64,000 bases of DNA from Amoebidium appalachense (lineage: Eukaryota; Ichthyosporea). The notes beneath the pieces were generated by a model. It searched no databases. It was not told the origin of the DNA and saw only the letters and a list, made by a program, of their open reading frames with translations. The translations under genes and the position numbers were made by a program. Position 1 is the first letter of the stretch, and every line of letters starts with the position of its first letter. Of the stretch, positions 1-32,853 are shown one piece after another. The stretch is from positions 1,984,001 through 2,048,000 of the forward strand of contig CAVNZM010000003.1 of the NCBI GenBank assembly GCA_963693365.1. Direction: 5' to 3'.

Positions 1-958
1 CGCGGGCGGGGGCGTAGTAGTAGTGGTGGTTGGGTTGGGGTTGGGGCTGGGGGGAGGGGGGGGGGGGGGGATGATGGAATCTGCAGCACCAGTTTCTCGC
101 ATGCATAATGTGACCGGCCGTTCCCTCTCTCTGCTCTACCATACATAATATGTGCATCAAGGAGGGCAGGAGTGTATGCGGCAGGGAGGGGGCTTTGGAG
201 TTGCCGGGGTTGTGGGGGGGGAGGGGACCGGGAGGGGAAGGAGGGGGGGGGGGGGGGGGGGGAGAGAGAGAGAGAGAGAGAGAGAGATCATAGGCTAGAA
301 AGAGAGAGAGAGAGCGAGAGAGAGAGCGAGAGAGAGAGATGTGCCGCATCATCTGCGCCAACCTTGAACCATCAAAAAATTACCGAAGCTTCGAAGTCGG
401 GGCGCCGCGTTGTGTCGCTGGCGCACCGACGGCACCGTTCGCGACGATGACCTCGAAAACACGAACATATCACCTTTCTGCCACTATGTATGCATAGAGA
501 GTTGGGCGCCCAGGAGCACCCTCTTGAGCTCGTCTCAAAACCCAAAAACACCTCACTCATGTGAATTAGAGAGAGACGAGACGGTCTGAATTATGGGCGA
601 TATGTGTGGGATTTGTTGTGGTTTGACGTGCAAATTTGGTGACAATTTATTTAAAAACAGCTTGATTTCGGGTACCAACCAACATATTTGGAAGGTTTGA
701 AAGGTTTCGATGTAACGAATTTTAGAGTGAACAAAAACCCAAGCCCTCCCAAAACGAAGCTGTTTTTGTCCGGATTCAGTCTATTTCAGGCTATTATTTT
801 CCAATATGTTTCAATTTAGATTGTATTTCAGTGCATGATTTTCAATAATCGGTGAATAGCATTCAACAGCTATTCGTTTTGATTGGCGGTCATGAATGGG
901 CGTAGTCGGTCATTCATGGGCGTAGTCCATTCATGCATGACTACGCCAGACTAGTAGT

Positions 959-1035
959 CACGACTAGTCAGGAGTATAGTCCGGGATATTACGGTCTCAC
1001 GACTAGTCAGGAGTATAGTCCGGGATATTACGGTC
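959..1035. repeat. 39-bp direct tandem duplication
   Basis: Two adjacent copies (959-997 and 998-1035) begin CACGACTAGTCAGGAGTATA and are essentially identical. The flanks (about 890-950) repeat 'ATTCATGGGCGTAGTC' on one strand and its complement on the other, so the block is part of a small direct/inverted repeat cluster. No coding content is seen. Confidence 0.9.
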
Positions 1036-1104
1036 AGTCTGACTGCTCTATTATGATGCAATCAATACACAACATGTACATACTTTACTTGAATGAACTA
1101 AGGG

Positions 1105-1435
1105 GCGGATCGATTGTTTGGATAATCAGGATCCGTGCGAATATTATATTCGCTTGGGGCGTATAAGCGAAGCGAATATATATTATTCGCTCGGATCGAT
1201 TGTTTGGATAATCAGGATGCGAGCGAATATAATACTCACTTGGGGGGTTGGATAATCAGGATGCGAGCAAATATTATATTCGCTCGCATCCAGATTACAA
1301 CCCCCAAGCGAATATAATATTCGCTCGTATAAGCGAATATAATATTCGCTCGGATCTATTGGTTGGATAATCAGGATCCGAGCAAATATTATATTCGCTT
1401 GGGGGGTTTGATATTCCGGATAATATAATATTCGC
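1105..1435. repeat. Palindromic AT-rich minisatellite cluster
   Basis: At least six copies of the near-perfect palindrome GCGAATATTATATTCGC (variants with AGCAAATA or TATTCGCT) alternate with the spacer TTGGATAATCAGGATCCGAG or its complement. Each unit can fold into a hairpin. It could be a nest of decayed short inverted-repeat elements. It lies immediately upstream of a tentative gene. Confidence 0.85.
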
Positions 1436-1477
1436 ATTGTGACTCGTATTCATTTTTTTATATTTTTTTTTTTGCAG

Positions 1478-2008
1478 ATGGCGTCCCACCTTCCCACGTT
1501 GGTTCGGTCTATTTTTGATATTTCCTTCGATGATATCAAGCGCCCTTCCAAGATTGTTGAGCCAAGGTGTCTGTCCCAGCGCGACCCAACGGATATCGAC
1601 CCCTTTGTGTTTGACAAGGAAGCCAAAGCGAAGGCTTCCCTGGATAAGTGGATTGTATTCAAAGGTTGGGCACCGTTGTCGAGTTTCCGTTTTTGGGGGA
1701 TGGAACAGTGGGGGCTTGGTCCGACCCGTCCACTCAGGCAAGAAGATGGAGTCCGTCGTCAATGGGTAAGTTGAGTGTGTTGCTATGTGAGTTTTCCACG
1801 ATAGAAACATTGATTAACGATTTGTTTGCTGGAATTGTTGGTTCGTTAGTGTTTCTTGTACGTATGATGTACTATGGACTTTAAAATTGTATCTGTTTAG
1901 TCTGTGAATGAGACCCAGAATTATTGGAGCAGCTATCCCGCTTTAACCGCGCTGTCCAGGTGGTTCCCTCCTGAACAGCGTGCAGTGCATACACACACGA
2001 TACAATAA
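1478..2008 (+). CDS. Tentative two-exon gene, unknown product (131 aa)
   Basis: Exon 1 (1478-1765) follows a long T tract ending TTTGCAG and starts directly at an ATG; it ends at the strong donor GTAAGT. Exon 2 (1901-2008) follows TCTGTTTAG. Both junctions are phase 0 and the joined frame runs to TAA. The first half looks like real coding sequence (for example SIFDISFDDIKRPSKIVEP and DPTDIDPFVFDKEAKAKA, residues about 11-55). The second half (WGLGPTRPLRQEDGVRRQW, then NYWSSYPALTALSRWF) is less convincing, and the other frames are also open there. I recognise no family. The sequence before the ATG may be an acceptor of an intron in the 5' UTR, or the exon may be internal to a gene beginning outside the window. 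Confidence 0.4.
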
Positions 2009-2139
2009 CAAGTCTGGGTGTGGTTTATTTTGACACATTGAAGTGTGTGTGCAGTGCACACATGTACACGATACAATAACATGATTGGACATAGTCTATA
2101 CATTGTCAAAGAGTATGATAATGTCGTGCTTGGATTCGC

Positions 2140-2255
2140 TTACACTGATGTATGTGTGTGTGTGTGTGTGGAATGACACACACACACCATAAAATACAGC
2201 GTAAACCTTACATTTGCAACCTTACCACGTGCACCCATGTACTCCCTCCCTGTTT

Positions 2256-2292
<37 letters not shown>

Positions 2293-2468
2293 AATTTTGC
2301 CATCTAGGCAAGACCGTGCAGGTCCGTGCACACGCTGTGTTTCTCCAACCACATATACACACCCTGACCCCCCTGCACCCCTGCACTCCCTCCCTGTTTC
2401 CGGGATAGTATGTAGGGGGGGGGGGGGGGGGGGGGGGAAGGTTACGACAATGATTTTTTATTACCCCC

Positions 2469-2503
<35 letters not shown>

Positions 2504-2730
2504 CGCCCACACTGTGTTTTTCCCACCACATACAAACCCTCTGACCCCCCTGTCACCCAGGGTAGTAGGGGGGGGGGGGGGGGTGCATTTTGGCCTGCCC
2601 GATATTCACCCTAGATCAGTCAAATTTGACGACCTGGATTTTAATTAGAGATGACAACACTTTGGCCTGGACGACACTTTGGCCTGCAACACTCCCCCCC
2701 CCTCCCCCCATAGTAGGTAACCCCCTCCGC
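2140..2730. repeat. Low-complexity block with a diverged ~175-bp tandem repeat
   Basis: Poly-G runs (2259-2290, 2415-2437, about 2569-2583) and poly-C runs (2470-2502) separate two related segments. The segments near 2330-2390 and 2507-2560 share ACTGTGTTTTTC, CCACATA and CTGACCCCCCTG; the segments near 2236 and 2385 share ACTCCCTCCCTGTTTCCGGG. No coding evidence. Confidence 0.7.
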
Positions 2731-4259
2731 CTGCCCAACCCCCCCGGCCCATACACACACACCAGGATGCAAGACATGTCACGTCCCTGTAAGGACATTA
2801 AAGGTATAAGTCACCGATGGTTACCGCCATTTGTGGCAGCAATAGTTTCTGTTCTTGTAATAATGATTCAAAGACCTCCATACTAACTAACAGCCCGGGG
2901 GCTCTCGTCTGAAATGACGTGATGCAACGTGTTAACGGCGTGCCACTGCACGTGGTTTTTCCTCGATGTGCACTGCGTGAACAAAAGTGTGACAAAAAGA
3001 ATCAGGCTGGAGTTCGAACACTTGAAATGTGTGAGTAATTCGTAGGGTTTCAGCAAACAAAGGCGACGAAACAAAACTTGACCATGCACAGGTGCCGGGG
3101 ACTCCGGCTGCGTGACTGCGTCGACGGTACATGGGAGTGGGATGACTCAGAGGAGTGGGGCTTCGCATGTTTGTTTGATTTGAAGAATGGCGGGCGATTT
3201 CAGCAAATCAAAATGCAAAGCGAAACACCAATCAGCAGCGTCTTGTTTTAGTGCACCAATCAGATGTGAAGGAACCATGAAAGCAAGAGATGTGTAAATG
3301 CAATTTCGCTGCCGTTAGGTAGCACGTTACTCAATTCAAGAAGAATATTTCTTGTTCACTTGACAATTACAACTATCTGACAGTCAATACGCCCTATTTA
3401 CAAACAAAAAACACCAAAGATATTTTGATATTGAGAAAAAACAATCATTCAAGCCTTATTTTAAGGCTGCGGTCGGATGAGTCAGACTGTGACAGCAGAA
3501 AAATTTACCTAGCTCTTGTCGTGATATCTAAGAATCCAATCAGCAGCCGCTATCCGTGGTTCGCAGATGACGTTCTTCCGGCGGCCGGCCGTCGCTCAAT
3601 GACGGAAAAAGCACATCGAACTGTCGAAAACATTAGGTTCCCTGCCGAGCGATTAATTTAACAGACTATACACGTCTCTATGCAACTCCCACAATACTTA
3701 TGCCAAGAAATAACTTCGGGCTTGGTAGTAGAAGCGCTTGAAAACGAATGCCATCATGATGTGTGACATGCTGAGTCACGTCCACCAGATCTGGAATAGA
3801 TCTTGATACTCGGTGCGGCTATACCTTGCGTTGCCCTAATGTTACCACCTTACTAGAATTGATGCGCTGCTAAAGTGACAAGAAAATAGCTGTTACTGGG
3901 AAGCTAACAGACTATTAACTGTACAAGTAATACAATCAGATGTCGTTGAGTTTTCGTCTCGTTTATCACGTGAAAACCATTCATGCTTACGGTTGAGATA
4001 GGGGTATTTTCCCTCGTCACCACCACCACCATTTCCGTGGTTAATTTCAGTGGTTAGTTTTAAAACCCTTACATTTGCAGACACGTTGAGCAATGCTACA
4101 CAGACACCACCTACTTCAGTTTCTTTTCATAGCTCGAGCCTAACCAGAAGAAACACAGCATAAAATACTGTTAGAACACACGACCGTAACATAAAATTTT
4201 GCATTTCTTCCCTTGGCTATTCCCCTGCTGGGGCATCCCCTTTAGCAGGGAGAGCGAAA
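2731..4259. other. Non-coding stretch upstream of the first GH114 gene
   Basis: About 1.5 kb of ordinary-complexity sequence. I find no splice-consistent exon and no long open frame with protein-like composition. It probably holds the promoter of the gene starting at 4260; only a weak TATA-like CATAAAATAC near 4159 is visible. Confidence 0.5.
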
Positions 4260-23027
<18,768 letters not shown>

Positions 23028-23185
23028 AGTGAATTGTAGGTGTTACCTAGATTTTAGCTAGTGTGTTTATTAATGGGGGGGTTCCTGGTAGTAATAGAGG
23101 TTGTGTGATCTTTTGTGATCTCGATCTCGGTGTGTAGTTGCTATGTCGACACGCAAGCGCACACGTATACACTCACACACACAAC

Positions 23186-23237
<52 letters not shown>

Positions 23238-23283
23238 CAAAAACACAAACACGCATGCACGCACGCACACACACGCACGTGCG

Positions 23284-23354
<71 letters not shown>

Positions 23355-23898
23355 AAAACCGACATGTGTCTGTTGTTTGCTGTGCTGATAGAACATGTAG
23401 GACGATTACGATTACGCGAGTAGTTTGACTGCCTGGTCCCGTGGTGGCTTCATAGCACGGCACCTTTTTGCGTCAATGATTAGGCAAATAAGTGTCATAG
23501 ATGTTATGCCTGTTTATATGATAATGACAGTTTTCTGAAACAAGTGTGCATTGATGGAGAATAGAAAGTCTTGAAGGACAAACATGAGTTGAGACAGCTT
23601 GGAGGAGTATGTGTTTTATCAGAGAGCAACTAATATGATGTAGAGTGATGCGATTGGTTGATGGAGGCATGTGCTGTCGGCGTGTTTTCGTGCTACATAA
23701 CATGCTTCCCTGTCGTGTTTTGCAGCTTTGCGTGCCCGTTGCCACTGACCATACCAAAGATGCCTACTAGTAGGCCTGCGTGGTACTTTCGTCGAGTCTG
23801 TAACGAGGTCCGGTATATAAAAAGTGACATCATTACTATGACTTGTTGCCCTCTCCCTCGCCCCTCCCACCCCCCCCCCCCCCTCCCCCCCTCCCCCC

Positions 23899-23929
<31 letters not shown>

Positions 23930-24197
23930 ACACACACACCCCTGCCCCCCCATGTTGAAACATTTCCCCCCTCACATTCTTCAGATACCTATCCCTACCC
24001 CCCCCCCCCCCCCCCTCCCCGCTCTCCCCTCTGGAGTGTCAGTGGTCCGTTCTCCACGTCCCACCTTCCCCATCAGCAACCCCCCCCCCCCCCATATGTT
24101 GGAACAACCCCCCTTTCCACGCTACCCCCCCACCCCCTCTCCGAATCCGAGTGCAAGTGGCCTGTTCTCCCACTTCCCCCCCCCCCCCCCCCCCCCG

Positions 24198-24238
<41 letters not shown>

Positions 24239-25075
24239 CCACGCTACTGTACCGTACCTCCAAACCTTGGCCCCCAGGCCCTTGGTCATGCGGCACACTA
24301 AACGGGCCATTCACCAAGGTCCGGACTTAAATATTTGACAAGAGCGGTAAGGACGAAACTAAGGCTCGAGCTAGGAGTTACAGCCTGTTGTGTACGTGCG
24401 TGGTGATGGTGGCGCGGTAGGGACAGTCACGGTTCAATTGCAACATAATCAACGTTTGTCCTTCACAGTTCTGGAATGTGCTCGTGTTAGTGCAGCTGCA
24501 TTATGATTGGTCTGTGGTTGATTGGTTTAGCGCGAACCAACGGAAGCGTTCCTATTGGTTATAACTGCAACACCTGGCTCTGACGTGTAACAGACGATTA
24601 CGTAACCGTCTCATGAGGTACATGTCGACACTCCGTAGTGTCGGACGCGCGCGCATCCACAACATACACACACCGAACTTACGTTTCATTTTCCACACAG
24701 CGTGAAACTGAAACACCGCTACAGCACGCTTAATTTATCTCCCACAAAATCAGGGCTAATACATGTGTTGTTATTGTATTATTACGGAGACACAACTTTA
24801 TCACAAACCTTGCTTGAAGCCCACACAGCTCACCATTTTAGACACACTGTTTCGTTTGTGTGGGAAGCTTAAGAGCGGCGAGGCTTTACAAGCACGTTGT
24901 TAAAATTCCATCCCATTTTGCGCTTTCCAAGGAGGGAGTGCTTTTTTCAAGAGCATTCCTTTTGTTCATATCCACAGCATATGGTAGTGCTAAAGAACGA
25001 AAGTAGCCTTCAAACCCTATACCGTGTGTGCCCAGGGCTGGAGTCTTAACGTTGCAGCCCAAATTACCGGGAACA
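23028..25075. other. Intergenic region between the two GH114 genes
   Basis: Contains (CA)n 23193-23333 running into poly-A, a poly-C block 24176-24236, and an ordinary-complexity stretch 24300-25075 that presumably contains the promoter of the second GH114 gene. No supported exon. Confidence 0.7.
24506..24558 (+). promoter_or_regulatory. Cluster of three ATTGG (inverted CCAAT) elements
   Basis: ATTGG at 24506-24510, 24521-24525 and 24554-24558, about 520-570 bp before the ATG of the second GH114 gene. Similar ATTGG pairs occur upstream of the Agd3-like gene (61029, 61053). CCAAT-box role is inferred from sequence only; the pentamer is common. Confidence 0.35.
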
Positions 25076-25291
25076 ATGGGAGCCACGAAAAACGGCCTTG
25101 TGTGGCCATTTTTCTCCCTGCTACACAAACCAATCCGATTTTTCTTGCTTCTTTCACTCGTTTTGGCCGTTCAAATTCAAACTGCGTTTAGTGCACGATG
25201 GCCCATTGTGCCCAAAGGGGTGACCTGGTCTCTGCGTGCATGGTGCCCTCCTGGGGAACGATGCTCAAAATCCTCAATCGACGGGATGAAG
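25076..25291 (+). CDS. Gene 2 exon 1: signal peptide and pre-GH114 module
   Basis: 72 codons from ATG. A hydrophobic stretch FFLLLSLVLAVQIQTAFSA gives a clear signal peptide after a basic N terminus. It is followed by RWPIVPKGVTWSLRAWCPPG and ends DGMK before GTAAGC, the same module as in gene 1. Confidence 0.88.
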
Positions 25292-27109
25292 GTAAGCCAG
25301 GAAACTTTGCCTGTTTTTTTTTTCTCTTGAAGAGCTTTTTTAAAAACCTGGTTGGTGCGTGAAAATAGACGCACGTGTGTATGTGTGTGTGCGTGCTGTG
25401 TGGTGTGTGGCTGACATGCTTCATGATGGATCGTGTGCACTATCAAGCTGATGAAAGTTTCCATGTCTAGTAGTTGGGTGATAAGTACACGTTACCTCTT
25501 CATTGTAAGATGCGTCAGTCCGTGACTGGGTCCAACTGTGTGTACGTGTGTGTATTCTGCGCACAGGTTTTTTGCGTGGGCGCGTGCCTAGCGCTACAGA
25601 AAGCCCTATGCTCGTGGGAATATGTGTTGAAGAAAGGAGGGGGGTGGGGGGTGGAGAGAGAGATAGATAGATAGATAGACAGAGAGGTAGAGAGACTCCC
25701 TGTTTACTCAGATAAGATTTTTACCCATTATCAGGTAGTAGATGTGGACCTTTTTGACACCACACCGGCACAAATCCGCTCCATGGCCAACGACGGGCAC
25801 ATTGTCATCTGCTACTTTGGTGGGGGTGTCTACGAGTACGAGAACAGACGTCCAGACGACCAAGCTTTCCAGAAGGCCAAGAACAAGGTGTGTGCGTTCG
25901 GTTTTTTAAGTCTTTTCTGGAACTGATTGACTCTCGGGCCCTCTCTCATTTTCTCTCTGCCTCATCTCACCCTCTCTCTTCCCCTCACCCATCCACCCTC
26001 CCCACCACCCACCCCCACCCGGAACACACTCACACAGACACTCCTCTTGTTGCACCTCTCTTGCTTCCTTTTTAATGTTGAAGTCCCTTATTGATATATA
26101 CCCTTCGCATTAGAATTACTGCACCTGTTCTGGTCCGTTAAGTTAAACTTTCACGAGCTCAAGTGTGGGCTATTTGTGGTTTTCTGCAAAGCTAGTGGGC
26201 CTTGTGATTCCACACGTTGACTTCTCACCTTTCACACAATCCAAGCACACCGAAAAGCAAGCGGTTGTGAATAGATTACCATTTCAAGCAAATCGGCTAA
26301 TGCAGAACCAGAAATCTAATCTAACATCCACACACACCTCTTCTAGGTTTTTGGCAAGACACTCAAGGAATGGCCCAACATCTGGTTGGACGTTCGGCAA
26401 CTGGAAACCATGAAATCCCTCATGGCACCTCGCGTGCGCTTGGCGGCACAGAAGGGGTGCATGGGGATAGAGCCGGACTGCATGGATTGCTGGCAAAACG
26501 ACTGCGTGGAAAAGCAGAACCAGACGGAGATGTTTGAGGCACAGATCAAGTACAACACCTGGATGGTGCGTGAAACCTTCTCTCACCTTTTCCCGTAAAT
26601 TTCAAAATTTAAATTCTCATTTTTTTTAATAATAAATATCTTCAACATTCTATAAATTATCAGTATTTTTTCCCAGTATACTTGAGATTGTAAATGAACT
26701 GTGACGGCTTCAGAAACAAACCCCTTTCTGGATTAGCCTTACTATTCAGTGGCCTTGTAGCACATAGGAAAACGGTGACGCTTCTTAAGTTAAATTTCAT
26801 AGGCTCTTCCATTGGTTTAAAATGGCTGTTCAAAAAACCCGCTTTCTGAAATGAGCTCGGCTGAGCCACTTAATTAGTCAGTGGTCTACTGGCATGGAAA
26901 CGTTCACTCTGTGAAACGCTTGGCTAGAGATTACATGTGCAAACTTACGAGGCCAGGAGTTTTAAGAAGACATTTATGCATGGTGTCTCTGTGCTTGTTT
27001 GTGAATGGTTCACATGGCGTGGGTCTAGGTTTTACTAGGGGGTCGGTGGTGGTGGTGGTGGCTGATGGGGGGAAGGGGGGAGGGGCGGAGAAGAGGGTGA
27101 GTGAGTATG

Positions 27110-27172
<63 letters not shown>

Positions 27173-27531
27173 CCATTGAAGCTGGGTGTGTTGGGGTTGC
27201 GTGCGTGTGTGCGCTTCAGTTATTTTCTCTTTAAATGTTTATGCCATCATCGGACAACGATGGACAACGGTGGACTCCTGATAAACTTTCTTACATAAAA
27301 TACAAATAAAAATAACATTAACCGCTTTCATGTGCAGGCAGACTATGCTCACAGCCTGGGGCTGGCGATTGGCCTAAAGAACGATCTTATGCAGGCCAGC
27401 CGTCTATCAGCAATCTACGACTTTGCCGTAAATGAGGTGGGCTGGGATGACTGTTTGCAGTCTTATTTAGGTGTCTGAATCATGCTAGTTTTTCATTTTT
27501 GTCCCCCACAACATCCCTCCTCCCCCCCCCA

Positions 27532-27569
<38 letters not shown>

Positions 27570-27838
27570 CTGTGTCCTGCCCACATATGTCGCTGTGGAA
27601 AGTAAAATAGTTCGCACAGTGCATTACAAACTTTCCTATTACGAGCATGGGGTACGCACCACGCTCAAACACCGTTTACGGTTGAGTCCCTTCCTCGGTC
27701 CCTCTTCCAACTCGGGATCCCTCTCCCCCCTCTCCCCCCTCCCCCCTCCCCCCTTCCCCCCCTCCTCTCGCCTCCCCTTGCTTTCCACCCTCTAAACGCA
27801 ATTTCTCTCTCCGAGGTCTCTCTCTCCCCTCCATCCCC

Positions 27839-27869
<31 letters not shown>

Positions 27870-27984
27870 ACCTCCTCCCCCTCCGCCCCTCTCCCCCAAG
27901 CCAGGATATTGAAAACCAGGTATCCGCATGCTGCTTAAAGCTCTCTACAGCCAAAATCATCAGCCCCCCCCGTCTCCGCCCCCA

Positions 27985-28028
<44 letters not shown>

Positions 28029-28088
28029 ACCTTCTCCCCTCCCATCCGCCCGCCCCTTTGCTCATTCCTCTCCCTTCCTCCTCCCTCC

Positions 28089-28149
<61 letters not shown>

Positions 28150-28699
28150 ACACACAAAAAAAAAAAGAAAAAAACAAAAAAAAAAAAAACAAACCCTGCC
28201 CGTCCCCATGATACTAACCCTTCCCCCAACCAGCGTTGCACCGAGTACCAAGAATGCAAATACGTCCTCCCGTTCCTCAACCAAGGCAAAGCCGTGCTGG
28301 GAACGGAATATTCCGGCGTGTTCCTGAAAGCTTGCGAGCAGTCCGCACAGATGGGCATGTCGACAAAATACGGCGTGGAAGGGCGGTGGTACAACTGCAA
28401 CGAGAAGAAATCAATGCCGGCAACAAAATGGACGTCGACAAACGGGGGTGCGCTGAATGGTGTCAAGGCCCAGTCTGTTGGAGGTGGGGGTAATCCGCTT
28501 ATTGTAGGCAGTTCGAACCCTGTTTCGACATCATATGACGGTGGGCCAGTGAATGGTGTCTTGGGGGTCGGGGTGTGGCCACTGATAAAGCCAGGAACGG
28601 GGTTTGGAATACGGACCAGTTGCGCAAATGACAGCTCGTGCGAAAGTGATGGCGGCCCAAATGACAAGGTGGGTTAGGCGGGGGGGGGGGGGGGGGGGG

Positions 28700-28730
<31 letters not shown>

Positions 28731-29176
28731 AAGGGTTAAGGGGGTAATTTGACGTCCGGCAATCATTTCTGGGAATGCACAATGAGGCCAAGCAACATGC
28801 ACAACTTGAGTTTGGGGTACAAATTAGAAGATAGGGGCGTGGGGGGGGAGGTGAGGAAGTGGGGGGGGGGGGGGGGGGAGTTGGGGGAAGGGGGGGTTTG
28901 AGAAGATGTAAAGAAATCGGCAGATATGGTTGGGTCAAATTGCTTTGAAAAGCAAGGCAACACTTATAAAGCAAGGAGTGGACATTGGGTTAGCGGGGGA
29001 GGGAGGGAAGGTGTTGGAGGGAGAGAGGAAGTGGGGGGAGGGGGGCACATGCCGGGGATGGCAAGTGGAAAACGGAAAGGGTGGATGGGAGGTGGGTGAG
29101 GAGGAGGGGGGAGGGGTTGGGACCTTCCCACACACACACACACACACACACACAACACACACACACACACACACAC

Positions 29177-29249
<73 letters not shown>

Positions 29250-30797
29250 GGTGACTAAATCATCGTGTAGAATTACCCGTAGATGCAGGGGATAGAGGTA
29301 CTTACTCACCACTCACCCACCAATCCCCCAGGTTATCGTTGTCTCCATATCCGAACCCGATTCCGCCATTCAAGAAATCGCCCAATCAGGCCGCATTCCC
29401 GCATGTCACGTGTCGCTGGGTACCTTTGACCGTACAGACAGTACCTTGCCCACACCTCTGCTTCAGTATATGTCATCACACCCAGAGGTACGTTTTTACG
29501 CAATAATCATGCTTGGAGTATTTGTAGCATGTACTCAATCGGGGAATGTATGTTGCTCGATTGGAGAACGGCAATATACTTGGCCACTCCATTTTGGCCG
29601 CATCACACCTCAGCTCATCAGACCTCCTTTTTTTTCTTTCTTTCTTTTCTACTCCCACCCCTGTACTGCCCCGATGACTTCCCCAAATCTGAAGCCCTCA
29701 CCCCCCCCCCCCCCCCCCCCCCCCCCCCACACACACACACATATATATGGTTGGGGTTGGGGGGGGGGAGTGCCGGGGGGGGGGGGGGAGGGGGGCGCGG
29801 GGAGGGGGGGGGGGGGGGGAAGAGCAAAAACGAAGGTTTTGTTTAGTACATCATGATAAGAACTCACCTTTCCCATCCTTTCAGGTCCTCGCCACAAGGC
29901 CAGGGCCTTCAAACAGGCAACGGCTCGACATACGACAGCACGATCACATTACCATATGTGGTGCAGCGTTCATTGATTGGGCACACCTCAAGGGGTGCAT
30001 GGCTATAGTAGCATCCGATCTTGACTGCTGGGAGAGGGAATGTGTCGACGGTGTCTCGGCTGCGGATTTGGTGATCCCTCAACTGGACTATAACATGTGG
30101 GTGGTGCGTATCCATTCACCTCTCTCTCTCTTCCCCCCTCCCCCCCCCTCCCCCCTCCCCTCCCCCTTTCCAACCTTCCCTCTGCCCTTCACCTCCTCCC
30201 TCCCTCCCCATTCCCCCTCCACCTGGATTACAACACGTGGGTGGTGCGTATACATAAATCTATTTTTTTCCCCTTTGCCCCCTCCCCCCCCCTTCCCCTC
30301 CTCCCTCCCCCCCAATTCACCCCTCCCCCTAAATTACAATACGTGGGTGGTGCGTATCCATAAAGCTATTTTTTCCCCCTCCCCCCTCCCCCTGCCCCTC
30401 CCTACCCATTTCCTCTCCCCGCCCCCTCCCCTCTCCCCTTCTCCCCCCCCCCCCCCCCCCCCCTACCCCCTCCCCCCACGTATGCGTGTGTGCGTATTGC
30501 GTGGGGGTATGTGCACAAGTCTCTCTGTTTGTGTAAAAGCACGCAAAGGGAGAGATGTGGGGTGGGGAGGAGGCGGGAGGGAGGGGGGGCGCGGAGAAGT
30601 GGGTATTACTACACACACCAAGAAGACCAAAAAATGATTAGATTCCCCGTGTTTTTTTTTTACTCCTCCTCCCCCCCCCCCCCCCCCCCCCCCCCCTCCC
30701 CATTTCCCCTACACCCCCTTATTTCTTCCTTTTTCTTTCTTCCTTAATTCCTCATTCTTCTTTTTCTTCTTCTTCTTCTTCTTTTTTTTTTTTTTTT

Positions 30798-30836
<39 letters not shown>

Positions 30837-31654
30837 TATACCACATTAGGCCGTGAACCGATATCCATTCACCAAATAACAAAAATTCCGCAGGCGGACT
30901 ATGCACACTCCAAGGGAATGGCCGCGGGCCTGGACGGCAGCATGGGCCTGCTGCCACAGCTCAAAGACAAATACGACTTCTTTCTGGTGGAGGTATGCAT
31001 ACCAAATAAACACACTGCACAAATGCTTTGGTAGGAGGGCGTGAGACAGAAGAAGCCGAGGAAGGAGAGAAGACACATTTCAATACATAAGTTGCAGGCG
31101 CGGTTCATTGATATTTGATTAGCCGAAGGGTTTGAGGGAGAGAAAGGGGAAGAGGGGGAGAGAATATCATTCATAAACACGTGGCATGCATGGCTGGTTT
31201 CGATTTTATTAGTAGAAGGGGGTGCCTGTGTGTGTGAGAGAGTGCCATTTGTTTCTGATTGAAAAGGATGCAGGGTGAAGACATGCACACATGTAAACCC
31301 CACACATGGTTGGTTGATTATTAGGAGGGCTTGAGGAAGAGAACTAGAGCCGGTGAAAGAAGATTTCTTCCTGGTGATGTGTAAGTAGGGTGAAGAAACG
31401 GTGTACACACCATGCAAGCTGTTTGGTTGGGACTTGAGTGAGTGACGTGGGTGGCGGTTCGAGGGAGAGGACACGAAGAACTAATGAAATAGGGTAAAGG
31501 GCTGGTGGGGTATAGGGATGTGGGTTGTGTGTGTGTTGGGGGGAGGGGGGGGGTACGAGAGAGAGAGAGAGAGCGTGTGTGTGTGTGTGTGACAGAGAGG
31601 GGGGGAGGGGGGAGGGGAGGGGGAGGGGGAGGGTGGATGGGTGGGTGGATGGGT

Positions 31655-31690
<36 letters not shown>

Positions 31691-32402
31691 GGGGGGAGGG
31701 GGTAGGGGAGGGGGGAGGGGAGGGGAGGTGGCTTGGATTATTATGGTTCAATAAACCGTGTAAATGCAATAACAACACCAAGACTTCTTGTGTTACGGGC
31801 TCACTTTTTACGGCTGGTATAGCGGACTCCTGGTGGCTAATACTCACCCAACGACTGTGTATGGATAACAAAAGAGGTCAAAAAAAAGGAGGGGGGGGGG
31901 GGGGGGGGGGGGGGGGGACCCGTGGGGAAGGGGAAGAAAAACCAACAAAAAACGAAAAAAAAGGAAACTAATATTTCTTATGAAACCCACAGGATTGTGT
32001 TGCGGCAAAAACATGCAGTAAACTCGCACCACTTTCACGCATGGACAAAGCCATCTTCATGCTTGAGCATACGCGCTCACCATCTCCCATTTGCCAAATA
32101 GCCACCGCCCTTGGAGCCTCAGCAAAAACCCAAACCCCTTCCACCGGAGAATGGGTTAATTGTTTAACCCCAGATACGCTCCCACCAACATATTGGTCAG
32201 ATGGGCATACCATCGTCATTACCCCCCTGAAATTGGAAATGGCTCACTTCAGGCTGGGGAGGATACGATTGAGGAGGTGGGGTCAGAGGAGCCAAAGTGG
32301 GTATTGATCCCCCCTGGGTCTTCATTTGCGATGGTAAATGGGACGGAAATAACAAGTGAAGATGGCTTGGAATCGATACCAGAAAAGGTAAATTTGCCCC
32401 CC

Positions 32403-32433
<31 letters not shown>

Positions 32434-32773
32434 CCCCCCACGCTACCCTCCACCTCTCTCTCTCTCTCCCCCCCTGCCCCCCCCCAACAAAGGCACACAG
32501 ACACACACCCACATCCCCCCTGGCTTCCCCGTGTGACCATACCACCACTTTGACCTCCCGAACCAAAATTGGCTCACCACCGGGATTTAGCAGCTCACAA
32601 ATAGCAGTGTTGTATTAAAAAAACTGTACTTACCTGGATTGTTGAATGGGTTTGGTTCTGTAAGGAAGAGGGTGGGGGAGGGGGGGGGGGGGGTTGCTCT
32701 TTATTACCTGGTCTCCCTCTTTCAACTCGACTGCAATAAGCCATATACATGCGCGATAGTCATTGATATCATC

Positions 32774-32853
<80 letters not shown>

